Source: an uncultured Alphaproteobacteria bacterium (GTDB lineage: Bacteria > Pseudomonadota > Alphaproteobacteria > Rs-D84). From it: DNA of 64,000 bases. The translations under genes were made by a program, and so were the position numbers. Position 1 is the first letter of the stretch. Each line of letters opens with the position of its first letter. The notes beneath the pieces were generated by a model. The model ran no database searches. It was not told where the DNA came from and saw nothing but the letters and a program-made list of their open reading frames with translations. The stretch covers positions 159,698 to 223,697 of the forward strand of contig CALXMR010000001.1 in NCBI GenBank assembly GCA_944389525.1, given 5' to 3'. This document shows, one piece after another, positions 1 to 8,526 of this stretch.

Positions 1-1308
1 GTCCAATGCATCCGTTAAATCGCGCAACTTTTCGTTTATTTGGTTGTCTAAATCGGTATCACGCGCACCCGCCACTGGGACTGTATCGCCAAAGTTTTTG
101 TTTGTTAATTTGCAAACGCGCGACACAAAGTTCCCCAACATACCGTTCAGGTCTTTGTTCACAATATCGGCAAAACGTTCGAACGTAAAGTTCGTATCGT
201 CGGTCTCGGGCGCAGATGCCATCAGCGCATATCGCCACGCGTCCGCCGGCGCGATTGAAATCGCATCATCCAAAAACACACCGCGATTTTGTGATTTGGA
301 AAACTTGCCGCCTTCAAAATTCAGGAAATTCATGGCCTTTAATTGATCGACAGTTTTCCAGTTATCGGCCAATGCCAATTGCTGTTCCGGGAATAAAACA
401 GCGTGGAATTTTACGTTATCCTTGCCCATAAATTGCGCATAGTGCGTATCATCATTTTTCCACCAAGACGCCCAGTCATCGGTCGCCGCCTGGGATATAG
501 AAACATATCCCCATGGCGCCTCAAACCATACATAGAATACTTTGTTTTCATATCCTGGCTTGTTTACAGGCACGCCCCACGACAGGTCGCGCGTAATAGA
601 ATAATCCAACAGTCCTGTTTTTTGCCACCCGTACGCAATACTTTTTGCTGTTTTAGACCAATTGTCTGAATGTGTTTTTAACCAATCATCCCACAGTTTT
701 TGCGCGGATGCCGCCAAAAAGAATAAATTTTTTGTCGGGCGCAGTTCGATATTTGTACTGCCAGAAATTGTGCTGCGTGGGTTTAATAATTCTGGGGCCT
801 CGTACGTTGCGCCACATTTATCGCATTGGTCGCCACGTGCGTTTTCGTATCCGCATTTTGGACAGGTGCCCTCGATTTGCCTGTCGGCCAAAAACATATT
901 GTCATCGACCGAGAAAGGCTGTAACGTTTCGCGTTCGTCGATTAATCCCAATGTGTCCAGACGTGTAAATAAATCCTGGACCAATTTTTCTTGTAATTGG
1001 GTATGTGTGCGGCCATACAGGTCAAATGATAATTCAAAATCACGTACCGCGCGCAAATGTTTTTCGTAATATTTATTATTGTATTCCAAAATGGGCATAT
1101 TTTCTTTTATTGCGCCGACCGCGGCGGGGGTACCATGTTCGTCTGCGCCACAGACATATAATACATCGCGTCCGCGCGCACGGCAGAAACGTGCATATAC
1201 GTCCGACGGTAACCAGCATCCCACTAAATGCCCCAGATGTAATTCACCGTTCACATACGGTAATGCGGATGTAATCAGATACTTTTGTTTTTTATTATTT
1301 GTTGTCAT
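1..1308 (-). CDS. metG: methionyl-tRNA synthetase, C-terminal part cut off by window edge
   Basis: Charges tRNA-Met with methionine in the cytoplasm. Reading in from the ATG at 1306-1308, 436 codons are visible and the reading frame leaves the window at base 1. The class I signature HLGH is at residues 24-27 and the second signature KFSKS at residues 335-339. A four-cysteine knuckle (CPKC...CDKC, near residues 145-162) marks the zinc-bearing MetRS form. The anticodon-binding domain starts near the left edge, so the end of the gene is not seen. The gene lies downstream of tRNA-Val(GAC) on the same strand; a hairpin at 1336-1357 probably separates the two transcripts. The identification is secure; only the missing C-terminus is unknown. 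Confidence 0.97.
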   Translation of the reverse strand, partial: MTTNNKKQKYLITSALPYVNGELHLGHLVGCWLPSDVYARFCRARGRDVLYVCGADEHGTPAAVGAIKENMPILEYNNKYYEKHLRAVRDFELSFDLYGRTHTQLQEKLVQDLFTRLDTLGLIDERETLQPFSVDDNMFLADRQIEGTCPKCGYENARGDQCDKCGATYEAPELLNPRSTISGSTNIELRPTKNLFFLAASAQKLWDDWLKTHSDNWSKTAKSIAYGWQKTGLLDYSITRDLSWGVPVNKPGYENKVFYVWFEAPWGYVSISQAATDDWASWWKNDDTHYAQFMGKDNVKFHAVLFPEQQLALADNWKTVDQLKAMNFLNFEGGKFSKSQNRGVFLDDAISIAPADAWRYALMASAPETDDTNFTFERFADIVNKDLNGMLGNFVSRVCKLTNKNFGDTVPVAGARDTDLDNQINEKLRDLTDALD

Positions 1309-1335
1309 TGTGTTATGCCCTTTTGTAAAAATATA

Positions 1336-1357
1336 TGGGCGCCCAACGGGGCGCCCA
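1336..1357 (-). terminator. hairpin terminator between tRNA-Val(GAC) and metG
   Basis: TGGGCGCC pairs with GGCGCCCA around a short loop. On the minus strand the hairpin is followed by an A/T-rich stretch with five T (1326-1335). It would end the tRNA transcript just before metG, or act as an attenuator in the metG leader. Confidence 0.55.
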
Positions 1358-1431
1358 GGAATCCCGTCAGAATTTTTGATTAAGATTAATTATACATTCG
1401 CATCATCTTTTATAACTTTATTTTTTACGCT

Positions 1432-1527
1432 GTGTGGCTTGTCACCTGCAACCTTCGGCGAATGTGTGGCTTGCTGCCCGCAACCTTCGGCGAAAGTGTG
1501 GCTTGCCACCCGAAGCCTTGGCGAAGG
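1432..1527. repeat. three imperfect 32-bp tandem repeats
   Basis: Three successive units start at 1432, 1464 and 1496, each beginning GTGTGGCTTG and ending in a CTTCGGCGAA-like block. The second half of each unit is variable. They lie directly downstream of tRNA-Val(GAC) in its direction of transcription and just before metG. No open reading frame explains them. Confidence 0.8.
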
Positions 1528-1528
1528 G

Positions 1529-1605
1529 TGGTGGGTGGTATTGGACTCGAACCAACGACCTTTACGATGTCAACGTAACGCTCTAACCAACTGAGCTAAC
1601 CACCC
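1529..1605 (-). tRNA. tRNA-Val(GAC)
   Basis: On the minus strand a full cloverleaf can be drawn. The acceptor stem is GGGTGGT/ACCACCC. The anticodon stem TTACG/CGTAA closes the loop TTGACAT, which gives anticodon GAC (valine). The T arm contains GGTTCGAGTCC. The CCA end is encoded at 1529-1531. A second valine tRNA (TAC) lies at 28735. Confidence 0.95.
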
Positions 1606-1697
1606 AAAACTTCCCAAAACTGTCCACAGAGCCCAGGGATTATATCAAACAAAATCCAGATTGCAATATTATTTTTTATACGCGCCATTGGCACATT

Positions 1698-1728
1698 AAA
1701 AAAAAACACCGGCGTTTGCCGGTGTTTT

Positions 1729-1731
<3 letters not shown>
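1698..1731. terminator. bidirectional terminator downstream of mreB
   Basis: The hairpin ACACCGGC-GTTT-GCCGGTGT (1706-1725) is flanked by an A run on the left and a T run on the right, so it can work on either strand. It sits at the end of mreB. Its core recurs at several other gene ends in this window. Confidence 0.85.
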
Positions 1732-2847
<1,116 letters not shown>

Positions 2848-2902
2848 TTAAATTTTATGCTTTTTTGTTTGCATATTTCTATAATTTGTTATTATTGCAG
2901 AT

Positions 2903-3256
2903 ATGAGAAATACGATAAAAAAACATGCTGATTTTGTTTCATCAGACGCAGATATAAACGCACGCAGCGAATTTTTTTATGTGCGCGCCCGTCCGGCCAA
3001 GATTGCAGACGATGCGCGATATGGCGTGATGGTGACCAAGCGGATATTTAAACTGGCGGTTGACCGCAATCGTGCAAAGCGGCTGTTGCGTGACTGGATA
3101 CGGCACAGTGAAAAACATATGCATCCTGGGCTGGATTATATCTTTTTGGCCCGGCACAGAATTTTGGCGGCATCCCGCCCAGATGGTCGCGCCGCCATGC
3201 GCCGCGCATTGAATTATATTAAAAAGCAATATGATAAAAACACACCAGAAAAATAA
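2903..3256 (+). CDS. rnpA: ribonuclease P protein component
   Basis: Small basic protein (117 residues) that binds RNase P RNA and helps remove tRNA 5' leaders. The family motif [11 protein letters not shown] is clear near residues 53-63, and the N-terminus is rich in Lys and Arg. The usual upstream neighbour rpmH (ribosomal protein L34) is absent: the 112 bases before the start contain no L34 frame. A TATAAT box at 2880-2885 lies about 17 bases before the ATG, so the leader is very short. The end overlaps the start of yidD by 26 bases. Confidence 0.95.
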   Translation: MRNTIKKHADFVSSDADINARSEFFYVRARPAKIADDARYGVMVTKRIFKLAVDRNRAKRLLRDWIRHSEKHMHPGLDYIFLARHRILAASRPDGRAAMRRALNYIKKQYDKNTPEK

Positions 3257-3482
3257 TATTGGGACTGTGTCGCGCATGGCGATTGGATTGGTGCGCATGT
3301 ATCAATCGTGCATATCGCCGTTTATCGGTGCGCGCGCGGCATGTCGTTTTACCCCATCATGCAGTGAATATACCGCCCAGGCAATTGCCAAATATGGCCC
3401 AGTGCGTGGCACAATAATGGGAATTCGGCGTATACTGCGGTGCAGACCGGGTGGTGATTTTGGGTACGACCCTGTGCCTTGA
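3231..3482 (+). CDS. yidD: membrane protein insertion efficiency factor YidD
   Basis: An 83-residue protein of the YidD family, a small inner-membrane-associated factor that helps membrane protein insertion. The hallmark motifs are visible: [11 protein letters not shown] and the C-terminal [14 protein letters not shown]. It overlaps rnpA by 26 bases, the classic rnpA-yidD arrangement, so the two are probably translationally coupled. The usual third member, yidC/oxaA, does not follow; accB is next instead, 74 bases downstream. Confidence 0.95.
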   Translation: MIKTHQKNNIGTVSRMAIGLVRMYQSCISPFIGARAACRFTPSCSEYTAQAIAKYGPVRGTIMGIRRILRCRPGGDFGYDPVP

Positions 3483-3556
3483 CATATGTGATGATTGTGG
3501 TAAAATCGTTGGCACATGCGAAATAAAAAAGCAGTTTATTTATAAAAGGATTGAAA

Positions 3557-4012
3557 ATGTCATTTCGTGCAACCGTTGAATCCATGTCGAAAATTATGGA
3601 TGAAATGGGTATTACAGAACTAGAACTGGAACGTCAATTTTTGTTTGGCGTGTATCGCAAGCATATTCATTTGTCAAAGCAACAGGCCACGGCCACGGTC
3701 GCAATGCCAAACTTTCCGGTATCTGCGGATGCCAAGAATACAAACAGCGAACCGGCCAGTGATGACGAAAAAATTACGGGTTATGCATTAAAATCACCGA
3801 TGGTGGGTGTGGCATATCTGGCCCCGGAACCGGGCGCAAAGCCATTTACATCAGTCGGCGCACAAATCAAGGCTGGTGATACAGTCGCATTGATAGAGGC
3901 AATGAAAACATTCAACCCGATAAAATCTGACAAGGATGGCGTGGTCAAAGAAATATTGGTTTCTGACGGCCAGGCGGTTGAATTTGATCAACCAATAATT
4001 GTTATTGAATAA
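3557..4012 (+). CDS. accB: biotin carboxyl carrier protein of acetyl-CoA carboxylase
   Basis: Carries biotin between the carboxylase and carboxyltransferase sites of acetyl-CoA carboxylase, the first step of fatty acid synthesis. The protein is 151 residues: an N-terminal helical part, a charged linker near residues 55-75, and the biotinyl domain. The biotinylated lysine sits in IEAMKTFNPI; most homologues have EAMKMMN or EAMKLMN, so the Thr-Phe pair is unusual. The ATG at 3557 has AAAGGA seven bases upstream; a TTG at 3551 is less likely. It lies 9 bases before accC, the standard operon order. Confidence 0.95.
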   Translation: MSFRATVESMSKIMDEMGITELELERQFLFGVYRKHIHLSKQQATATVAMPNFPVSADAKNTNSEPASDDEKITGYALKSPMVGVAYLAPEPGAKPFTSVGAQIKAGDTVALIEAMKTFNPIKSDKDGVVKEILVSDGQAVEFDQPIIVIE

Positions 4013-4021
4013 GCATAGAAA

Positions 4022-5395
4022 ATGTCACAGATAAAAAAGGTTTTAATTGCCAATCGTGGTGAGATTGCGTTGCGTATTATACGCGCGTGCCGCGATATGG
4101 GAATACGCACAGTTGCGGTATATTCAACTGTTGATAAAAACGCCATGCATGTGCAATTGGCGGATGAATCTGTATGTATTGGCCCCGGCCCGTCCAAGGA
4201 TTCTTATTTAAATGAATCTGCAATACTAACGGCGGCATTACTGACCAACGCGGATGCAATTCACCCAGGGTATGGATTTTTATCTGAACGCGCCGATTTT
4301 GCACAAAAGGTTGAACAACATGGGCTAATATGGATTGGGCCATCGGCCGCCATGATTGAAAAGATGGGGGACAAGGTTAACGCCAAACAAACCGCGATTA
4401 AATGTGGTTTGCCGGTTGTGCCGGGATCTGATGGTGCGGTTGAAACACTAGAAGATGCGCTTAGCTGGGCCGAAAAAATCGGATACCCCGTTATGTTAAA
4501 GGCCGCCGCCGGTGGTGGTGGACGTGGTATTCGCCCTGTTATGTCAGCAGATCAAATGGCCGAAGCGTTCCAGATGACCAAGAACGAGGCTAAATCCGGT
4601 TTCGGTGATGATACGCTGTATATGGAAAAACTTTTGATGCATCCGCGTCACATAGAATTCCAGGTGTTGGGCGATAAACACGGTAATGTCGTGATTTTTG
4701 GTGAACGCGATTGTTCGTTACAGCGTAAAAATCAAAAAGTTATGGAAGAATGCCCCGCGGCTATTTTGACACAAAAACAGCGCGATGACATGATTGCAAT
4801 TTGCAAATCTGCGGCCAAGAAAATGGGGTATGTTAACGCCGGTACATTTGAATTTATGTTCGAAGACGGTAAATTTTATTTCTTGGAAATGAACACGCGC
4901 CTGCAGGTGGAACATCCAGTTACTGAAATGGTTTATGGGGTTGACCTGGTTCGCGAACAGATTCGTATTGCTGCGGGCGAGAAGTTGGGATATACCCAAT
5001 CGAATGTTATTCCGCACGGGCATGCAATTGAATTTCGTATCAATGCCGAAGATCCAGAAAATTTTACCCCAAATCCGGGTAAAATCACACTGTATGCGCC
5101 ATCGGGCGGTTTGGGTGTGCGTGTGGACAGCGCGGTATACACAGGCTATACAATCCCACCAACATATGATTCGATGATTGCAAAATTGATTGTTCATGCA
5201 CAGTCGCGTCCGGCATGTATAATGCGTGCGGCGCGTGCACTGGACGAATTTGTTATCGAAGGGGTCAAAACAACGATTCCATTGCAACAAAAATTATTAA
5301 AGAATCGCGATGTCAAGACATTGAACTTTGATAACCATTGGCTGGAAACTTTCTTGAAATCAGAACAGGACAAGGCCGCCAAAAAATCCAAATAA
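4022..5395 (+). CDS. accC: acetyl-CoA carboxylase biotin carboxylase subunit
   Basis: ATP-dependent carboxylation of biotin on AccB. The protein is 457 residues, slightly longer than the roughly 450 usual for the family. It opens with VLIANRGEIALRIIRACRD (N-terminal domain). The ATP-grasp glycine loop AAAGGGGRGIR lies near residues 160-170 and the active-site segment EMNTRLQVEHPVTEM near residues 287-301. It follows accB after 9 bases and ends at a terminator, so accBC form one unit. Confidence 0.98.
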   Translation: MSQIKKVLIANRGEIALRIIRACRDMGIRTVAVYSTVDKNAMHVQLADESVCIGPGPSKDSYLNESAILTAALLTNADAIHPGYGFLSERADFAQKVEQHGLIWIGPSAAMIEKMGDKVNAKQTAIKCGLPVVPGSDGAVETLEDALSWAEKIGYPVMLKAAAGGGGRGIRPVMSADQMAEAFQMTKNEAKSGFGDDTLYMEKLLMHPRHIEFQVLGDKHGNVVIFGERDCSLQRKNQKVMEECPAAILTQKQRDDMIAICKSAAKKMGYVNAGTFEFMFEDGKFYFLEMNTRLQVEHPVTEMVYGVDLVREQIRIAAGEKLGYTQSNVIPHGHAIEFRINAEDPENFTPNPGKITLYAPSGGLGVRVDSAVYTGYTIPPTYDSMIAKLIVHAQSRPACIMRAARALDEFVIEGVKTTIPLQQKLLKNRDVKTLNFDNHWLETFLKSEQDKAAKKSK

Positions 5396-5402
5396 ACAAC
5401 GA

Positions 5403-5446
5403 TAAAAAAACAAAAAAACACCGGCAAATACCGGTGTTTTTTATTA
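5403..5446. terminator. bidirectional terminator between accC and pal
   Basis: The hairpin ACACCGG-CAAATA-CCGGTGT (5418-5436) has A tracts before it and T tracts after it. It lies between the convergent genes accC and pal and can serve both. Its core is nearly the same as those at 1706, 7318 and 11673. Confidence 0.9.
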
Positions 5447-5458
5447 TTACAAACACAA

Positions 5459-5875
5459 TTATTTAACTGTGGTTGTCGCGTTACGGTTCCATTTCCATAC
5501 TTCTTCGCCAGTACCCTGGACCAATGGACGTTCTTTACCATACGAAATGGTCGAGATACGCGCCGGGTCGATACCATCATCAACCAATACTGATTTGGCG
5601 GCATTCGCACGGCGTGCGCCCAGTGCCAAATTGTATTCAGTAGAACCGCGTTCGTCACAGTTACCTGCGATTTGAATCTTGGTATCTGCGTGATTCTTCA
5701 TGTACAGCGACTGACCCAACAGGTTGTCGCGCGCTTCGTCAGAAATTTCAGACGAATTGAACGCAAAGAATACGCGTTGTTCGTTCAAATCAGCTGGTTC
5801 AACAATTGCTGATCCGCCGCATGCGGCCAACATGCCTGCAACACCAGCCAACATAGCAAAGTTTTTTATTTTCAT
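5459..5875 (-). CDS. pal: peptidoglycan-associated lipoprotein Pal
   Basis: Outer-membrane lipoprotein that anchors the envelope to peptidoglycan as part of Tol-Pal. The protein is 138 residues. It has a lipoprotein signal peptide ending in the lipobox LAAC, so the mature protein starts near Cys19. The OmpA-like domain contains GNCDERGSTEYNLALGARR, the canonical Pal peptidoglycan-binding segment with its Asp and Arg. The usual tolQRAB and ybgF neighbours are absent; pal stands alone, convergent with accC. Confidence 0.96.
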   Translation of the reverse strand: MKIKNFAMLAGVAGMLAACGGSAIVEPADLNEQRVFFAFNSSEISDEARDNLLGQSLYMKNHADTKIQIAGNCDERGSTEYNLALGARRANAAKSVLVDDGIDPARISTISYGKERPLVQGTGEEVWKWNRNATTTVK

Positions 5876-5954
5876 GAAAATACTCCCTTGAGTTTCTGTT
5901 GCTCGTGTTCTAGTCTATAATAAAAGGTTTGAAAAATCAAGGGAAAAACGGAAA

Positions 5955-6704
5955 ATGAACGATTATGATTTGCGCGATTTGACTTTGGCCGGGGTCAGAT
6001 GGGAATTAACAGACGCGCCATTTGTATCGACATCTGCACGTGCGGTAACACCAGCAGCAGAACCGGCACCTGTGCGGACCATGACATCAATTGTCCCGCC
6101 GATTGCGCCGACCCAGACAATATCTGTTGAAACTGCCGCCGCGATGGCGGCGCGCCCGTCTGATATAGATGCGCTGTGTCGTATGATTTCTGAATTTAAT
6201 CATCCGTTGCGTGCGGCGGCAACAAATGTAGTCTTGCCACACATCGCCACAAACCCAAATGGCATGATTATTGTTACTGACATTCCTGGCCCAGACGATG
6301 ATGCCACAGGGCGTATTTTATCTGGGGCGGCGGGTGAATTGCTGGACAAGATGTTGTCGGCAATTGGTATGACGCGTGACAATGTCTCGATTGTGCCGTT
6401 GGTGTTTTGGCGCACACCTGGGGGGCGTACACCAACGCGCCCAGAACTGGATTTGGCGCGTCCATTCGTAAATCGTGTAATTGAACTGGTGCATCCGCGG
6501 TTGATTTTAACACTGGGGACAACGGCGGCGGCAGAAATTGGTGGGATTACCCTGCCCCGGGGTCATGGGGTGGCGGTTGAATTGTCTGGGGGTATGTCTG
6601 TGATGCCAATTTTTCACCCGAACTATTTGATGTTAAAACCGGCCGCCAAACGCGATGCATGGACCGCATTACAGTCTGTTGAAAAAATGTTGAAAACAGT
6701 ATAA
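5955..6704 (+). CDS. uracil-DNA glycosylase, family 4-like, without iron-sulfur cysteines
   Basis: Likely removes uracil from DNA. The protein is 249 residues with a Pro/Ala-rich N-terminal extension of about 70 residues, then the UDG fold. Motif 1 appears as TDIPGPDDDATGR, where family 4 has GEGPG. Other conserved pieces are the segment GGRTPTRPELDLARPFV and the C-terminal motif IFHPNYLMLKP. The four cysteines that bind the 4Fe-4S cluster in thermophilic family 4 enzymes are not found at the expected places: VFWRTPG replaces VKCRPPG and LARPF replaces xCRPF. This resembles shorter alphaproteobacterial variants. It stands between the divergent pal gene and infC. Confidence 0.82.
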   Translation: MNDYDLRDLTLAGVRWELTDAPFVSTSARAVTPAAEPAPVRTMTSIVPPIAPTQTISVETAAAMAARPSDIDALCRMISEFNHPLRAAATNVVLPHIATNPNGMIIVTDIPGPDDDATGRILSGAAGELLDKMLSAIGMTRDNVSIVPLVFWRTPGGRTPTRPELDLARPFVNRVIELVHPRLILTLGTTAAAEIGGITLPRGHGVAVELSGGMSVMPIFHPNYLMLKPAAKRDAWTALQSVEKMLKTV

Positions 6705-6748
6705 AAATAGATAATAATTGGCATATTAAGTTATAAAAGGAGCATACA

Positions 6749-7297
6749 ATTAAACCGCAATTTAACCGTGATAATCGGCGGGATACCGGTCCGCGTATTA
6801 ATAATCGGATTTTTGCAAAATCTGTCCAGGTAATTGACGAAAATGGCCAAAATATGGGGGTTATGCCCACATCAAACGCGTTACAGATGGCGTCTGACGC
6901 GGGGTTGGATTTGGTTGAAATTGCATCAAATGGCACCACGCCAATTGCAAAAATTATGGATTATGGCAAATACAAGTACGAACAGAAAAAACGCGCGGCC
7001 GAGGCACGAAAAAACCAAAAAACAATCGAAACGAAAGAAGTCTGGGTAAAGCCGTTTATCGAAGAAAATGATTTGAATATCAAAATGAAAAAAGTTTTTG
7101 AATTCTTGGGCGATGGGAACAAGGTTAAAATTGCCGTCATGACCCGTGGTTCAAAAAAGGTTTTGGCCCGTGGCAAAGATGCTGTACCTGAACTGTTTGC
7201 GCGTATTATGGAAATTGTCGGCGATCGTGGAACAATTGTTTCCCAGTCAAAGCCAGATGAACGAACCAAATCGATAATAATTGCCCCGGCAAAATAG
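6749..7297 (+). CDS. infC: translation initiation factor IF-3, AUU start codon
   Basis: IF-3 binds the 30S subunit and checks start-codon pairing. The first in-frame ATG is at 6854, but the frame is open upstream and clearly encodes IF-3 N-terminal sequence (NRDNRRDTGPRINNRIF, then VQVIDENG). The best start is ATT at 6749-6751, 6 bases after the ribosome site AAAAGGAG. This gives 182 residues, the normal IF-3 length. AUU starts on infC are known from other bacteria, where IF-3 discriminates against its own start codon and so limits its own synthesis. The usual downstream rpmI and rplT are absent; a terminator follows directly. Confidence 0.95.
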   Translation: MKPQFNRDNRRDTGPRINNRIFAKSVQVIDENGQNMGVMPTSNALQMASDAGLDLVEIASNGTTPIAKIMDYGKYKYEQKKRAAEARKNQKTIETKEVWVKPFIEENDLNIKMKKVFEFLGDGNKVKIAVMTRGSKKVLARGKDAVPELFARIMEIVGDRGTIVSQSKPDERTKSIIIAPAK

Positions 7298-7307
7298 CGC
7301 AAAAAAA

Positions 7308-7345
7308 ATATAAAAAAACACCGGCATTTACCGGTGTTTTTTTTA
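7308..7345. terminator. bidirectional terminator between infC and macA
   Basis: The hairpin ACACCGG-CATTTA-CCGGTGT (7318-7336) lies between an A run and a run of eight T. It serves convergent infC and the tolC-macA operon. Confidence 0.9.
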
Positions 7346-7350
7346 TGTTT

Positions 7351-8526
7351 TTATCTGGGTGGACCCATACGCGCCGAACCAGTCGATTGCATACCATATC
7401 TGCCGAATATTATCCTATCGCCATCCTGGATACCATCAGATATAATTTCCGTTTCTGTTGCCGTGACCAGTCCTTTTTCATACGGCACCAGAACGACTGT
7501 TTGTTCGCCATCAACCATGCGTTGTATTGCCAGATGATTATCTGGGGTTGCTTCACCGGCATTTTCAACTATGCCGTCAAAATTGCGCAGTATTAATGCG
7601 GAATTTTGCACTTTCCACACATCTGTTTTTTCAGAAATCAAAATCGTCACGAATGCGGTCATGCCTGGCTTTAATTTTAAATCGCTGTTATCAACATCAA
7701 TAACAACCGTGTACACAACGACATTCGATGTAATTGTCGGCGACAGACGCACCTGGCGTACAGTTCCTTCGAATGTTTGTGTTGGATATGCATCAACCGT
7801 AAATGTCACAGGTAATCCTTCGGTAATCATGCCAATATCTGCCTCTGATACAGCGGTTTCAATTTGCATTTTTGATAAATCTTCGGCAATTTCGAATAAA
7901 TCAGGCGTTTGGAACGATGCCGCAACAGTTTGTCCCACATCAACCTGGCGTGAAATAACGGTGCCGTCAACCGGCGATGTAATTGTTGCATACCCCAAAT
8001 TGGTCACCGCGCGATCATATTGAGATTTCATGCGGTTAACCGATTGTTCGGCCTGTTCATAGGTTGTCTGGGATTGTTCCAGTTCTGCGCGTGATATAAA
8101 ACCATCATCATACAGTGTTTTATTTCTTTCGTATTCACTTTTTGCATAGTTGCGTTGTGATTCTGCACTGACCAGTGATGCATACGCTTCGTCCACAGAT
8201 GCCTGTAATACAGACGGTTCAATTTCCAATAAGACATCACCTTTTTTTACCTTGGAATTATAGTCTACATAAATCGCCTCTATCGTGCCACTGACCTGGG
8301 AACCAACATTAATCGTGTTCAGCGGTTGTATTTCACCGGTTGCAGTCACCACCTGGCGCAGATCGCCCCGCATAATTGTTGCGGTTGCAAATCCAGTACC
8401 ACTGTTGTTTGATGCGCCACCCATAAAATACAAAAATCCACCCGCAACAAGGATGAATAAAATAATCCACCATTTGCGCCGCCGCACCCACGACCAGAAT
8501 TTTTTCATTTTTGATTCTTTATTCAT
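7351..8526 (-). CDS. macA: periplasmic adaptor of a MacAB-TolC type exporter
   Basis: Membrane fusion protein that links an inner-membrane ABC transporter to TolC. The protein is 391 residues. A cytoplasmic Arg/Lys-rich tail is followed by one membrane helix (about residues 19-37). Next come a lipoyl half-motif (GEIQPLNTINVGSQVSG), a helical hairpin of about 80 residues, the second lipoyl half (ITSPVDGTVISRQVDVGQTV), and a beta-barrel domain. Its ATG overlaps the end of tolC by 8 bases and is preceded by the very strong ribosome site GGAGGGGG. The matching MacB-like permease and ATPase are not next to it but 10 kb away (18357-20357). Confidence 0.9.
   Translation of the reverse strand: MNKESKMKKFWSWVRRRKWWIILFILVAGGFLYFMGGASNNSGTGFATATIMRGDLRQVVTATGEIQPLNTINVGSQVSGTIEAIYVDYNSKVKKGDVLLEIEPSVLQASVDEAYASLVSAESQRNYAKSEYERNKTLYDDGFISRAELEQSQTTYEQAEQSVNRMKSQYDRAVTNLGYATITSPVDGTVISRQVDVGQTVAASFQTPDLFEIAEDLSKMQIETAVSEADIGMITEGLPVTFTVDAYPTQTFEGTVRQVRLSPTITSNVVVYTVVIDVDNSDLKLKPGMTAFVTILISEKTDVWKVQNSALILRNFDGIVENAGEATPDNHLAIQRMVDGEQTVVLVPYEKGLVTATETEIISDGIQDGDRIIFGRYGMQSTGSARMGPPR

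Noticed and set aside
1432-1527. Possible CRISPR array from three repeat units
   Set aside because: The units abut without unique spacers of constant length and no cas genes are present.
4718-5290. 190-codon minus-strand frame inside accC
   Set aside because: It is antisense to conserved biotin carboxylase motifs, with an unlikely composition rich in Cys, His and Trp.
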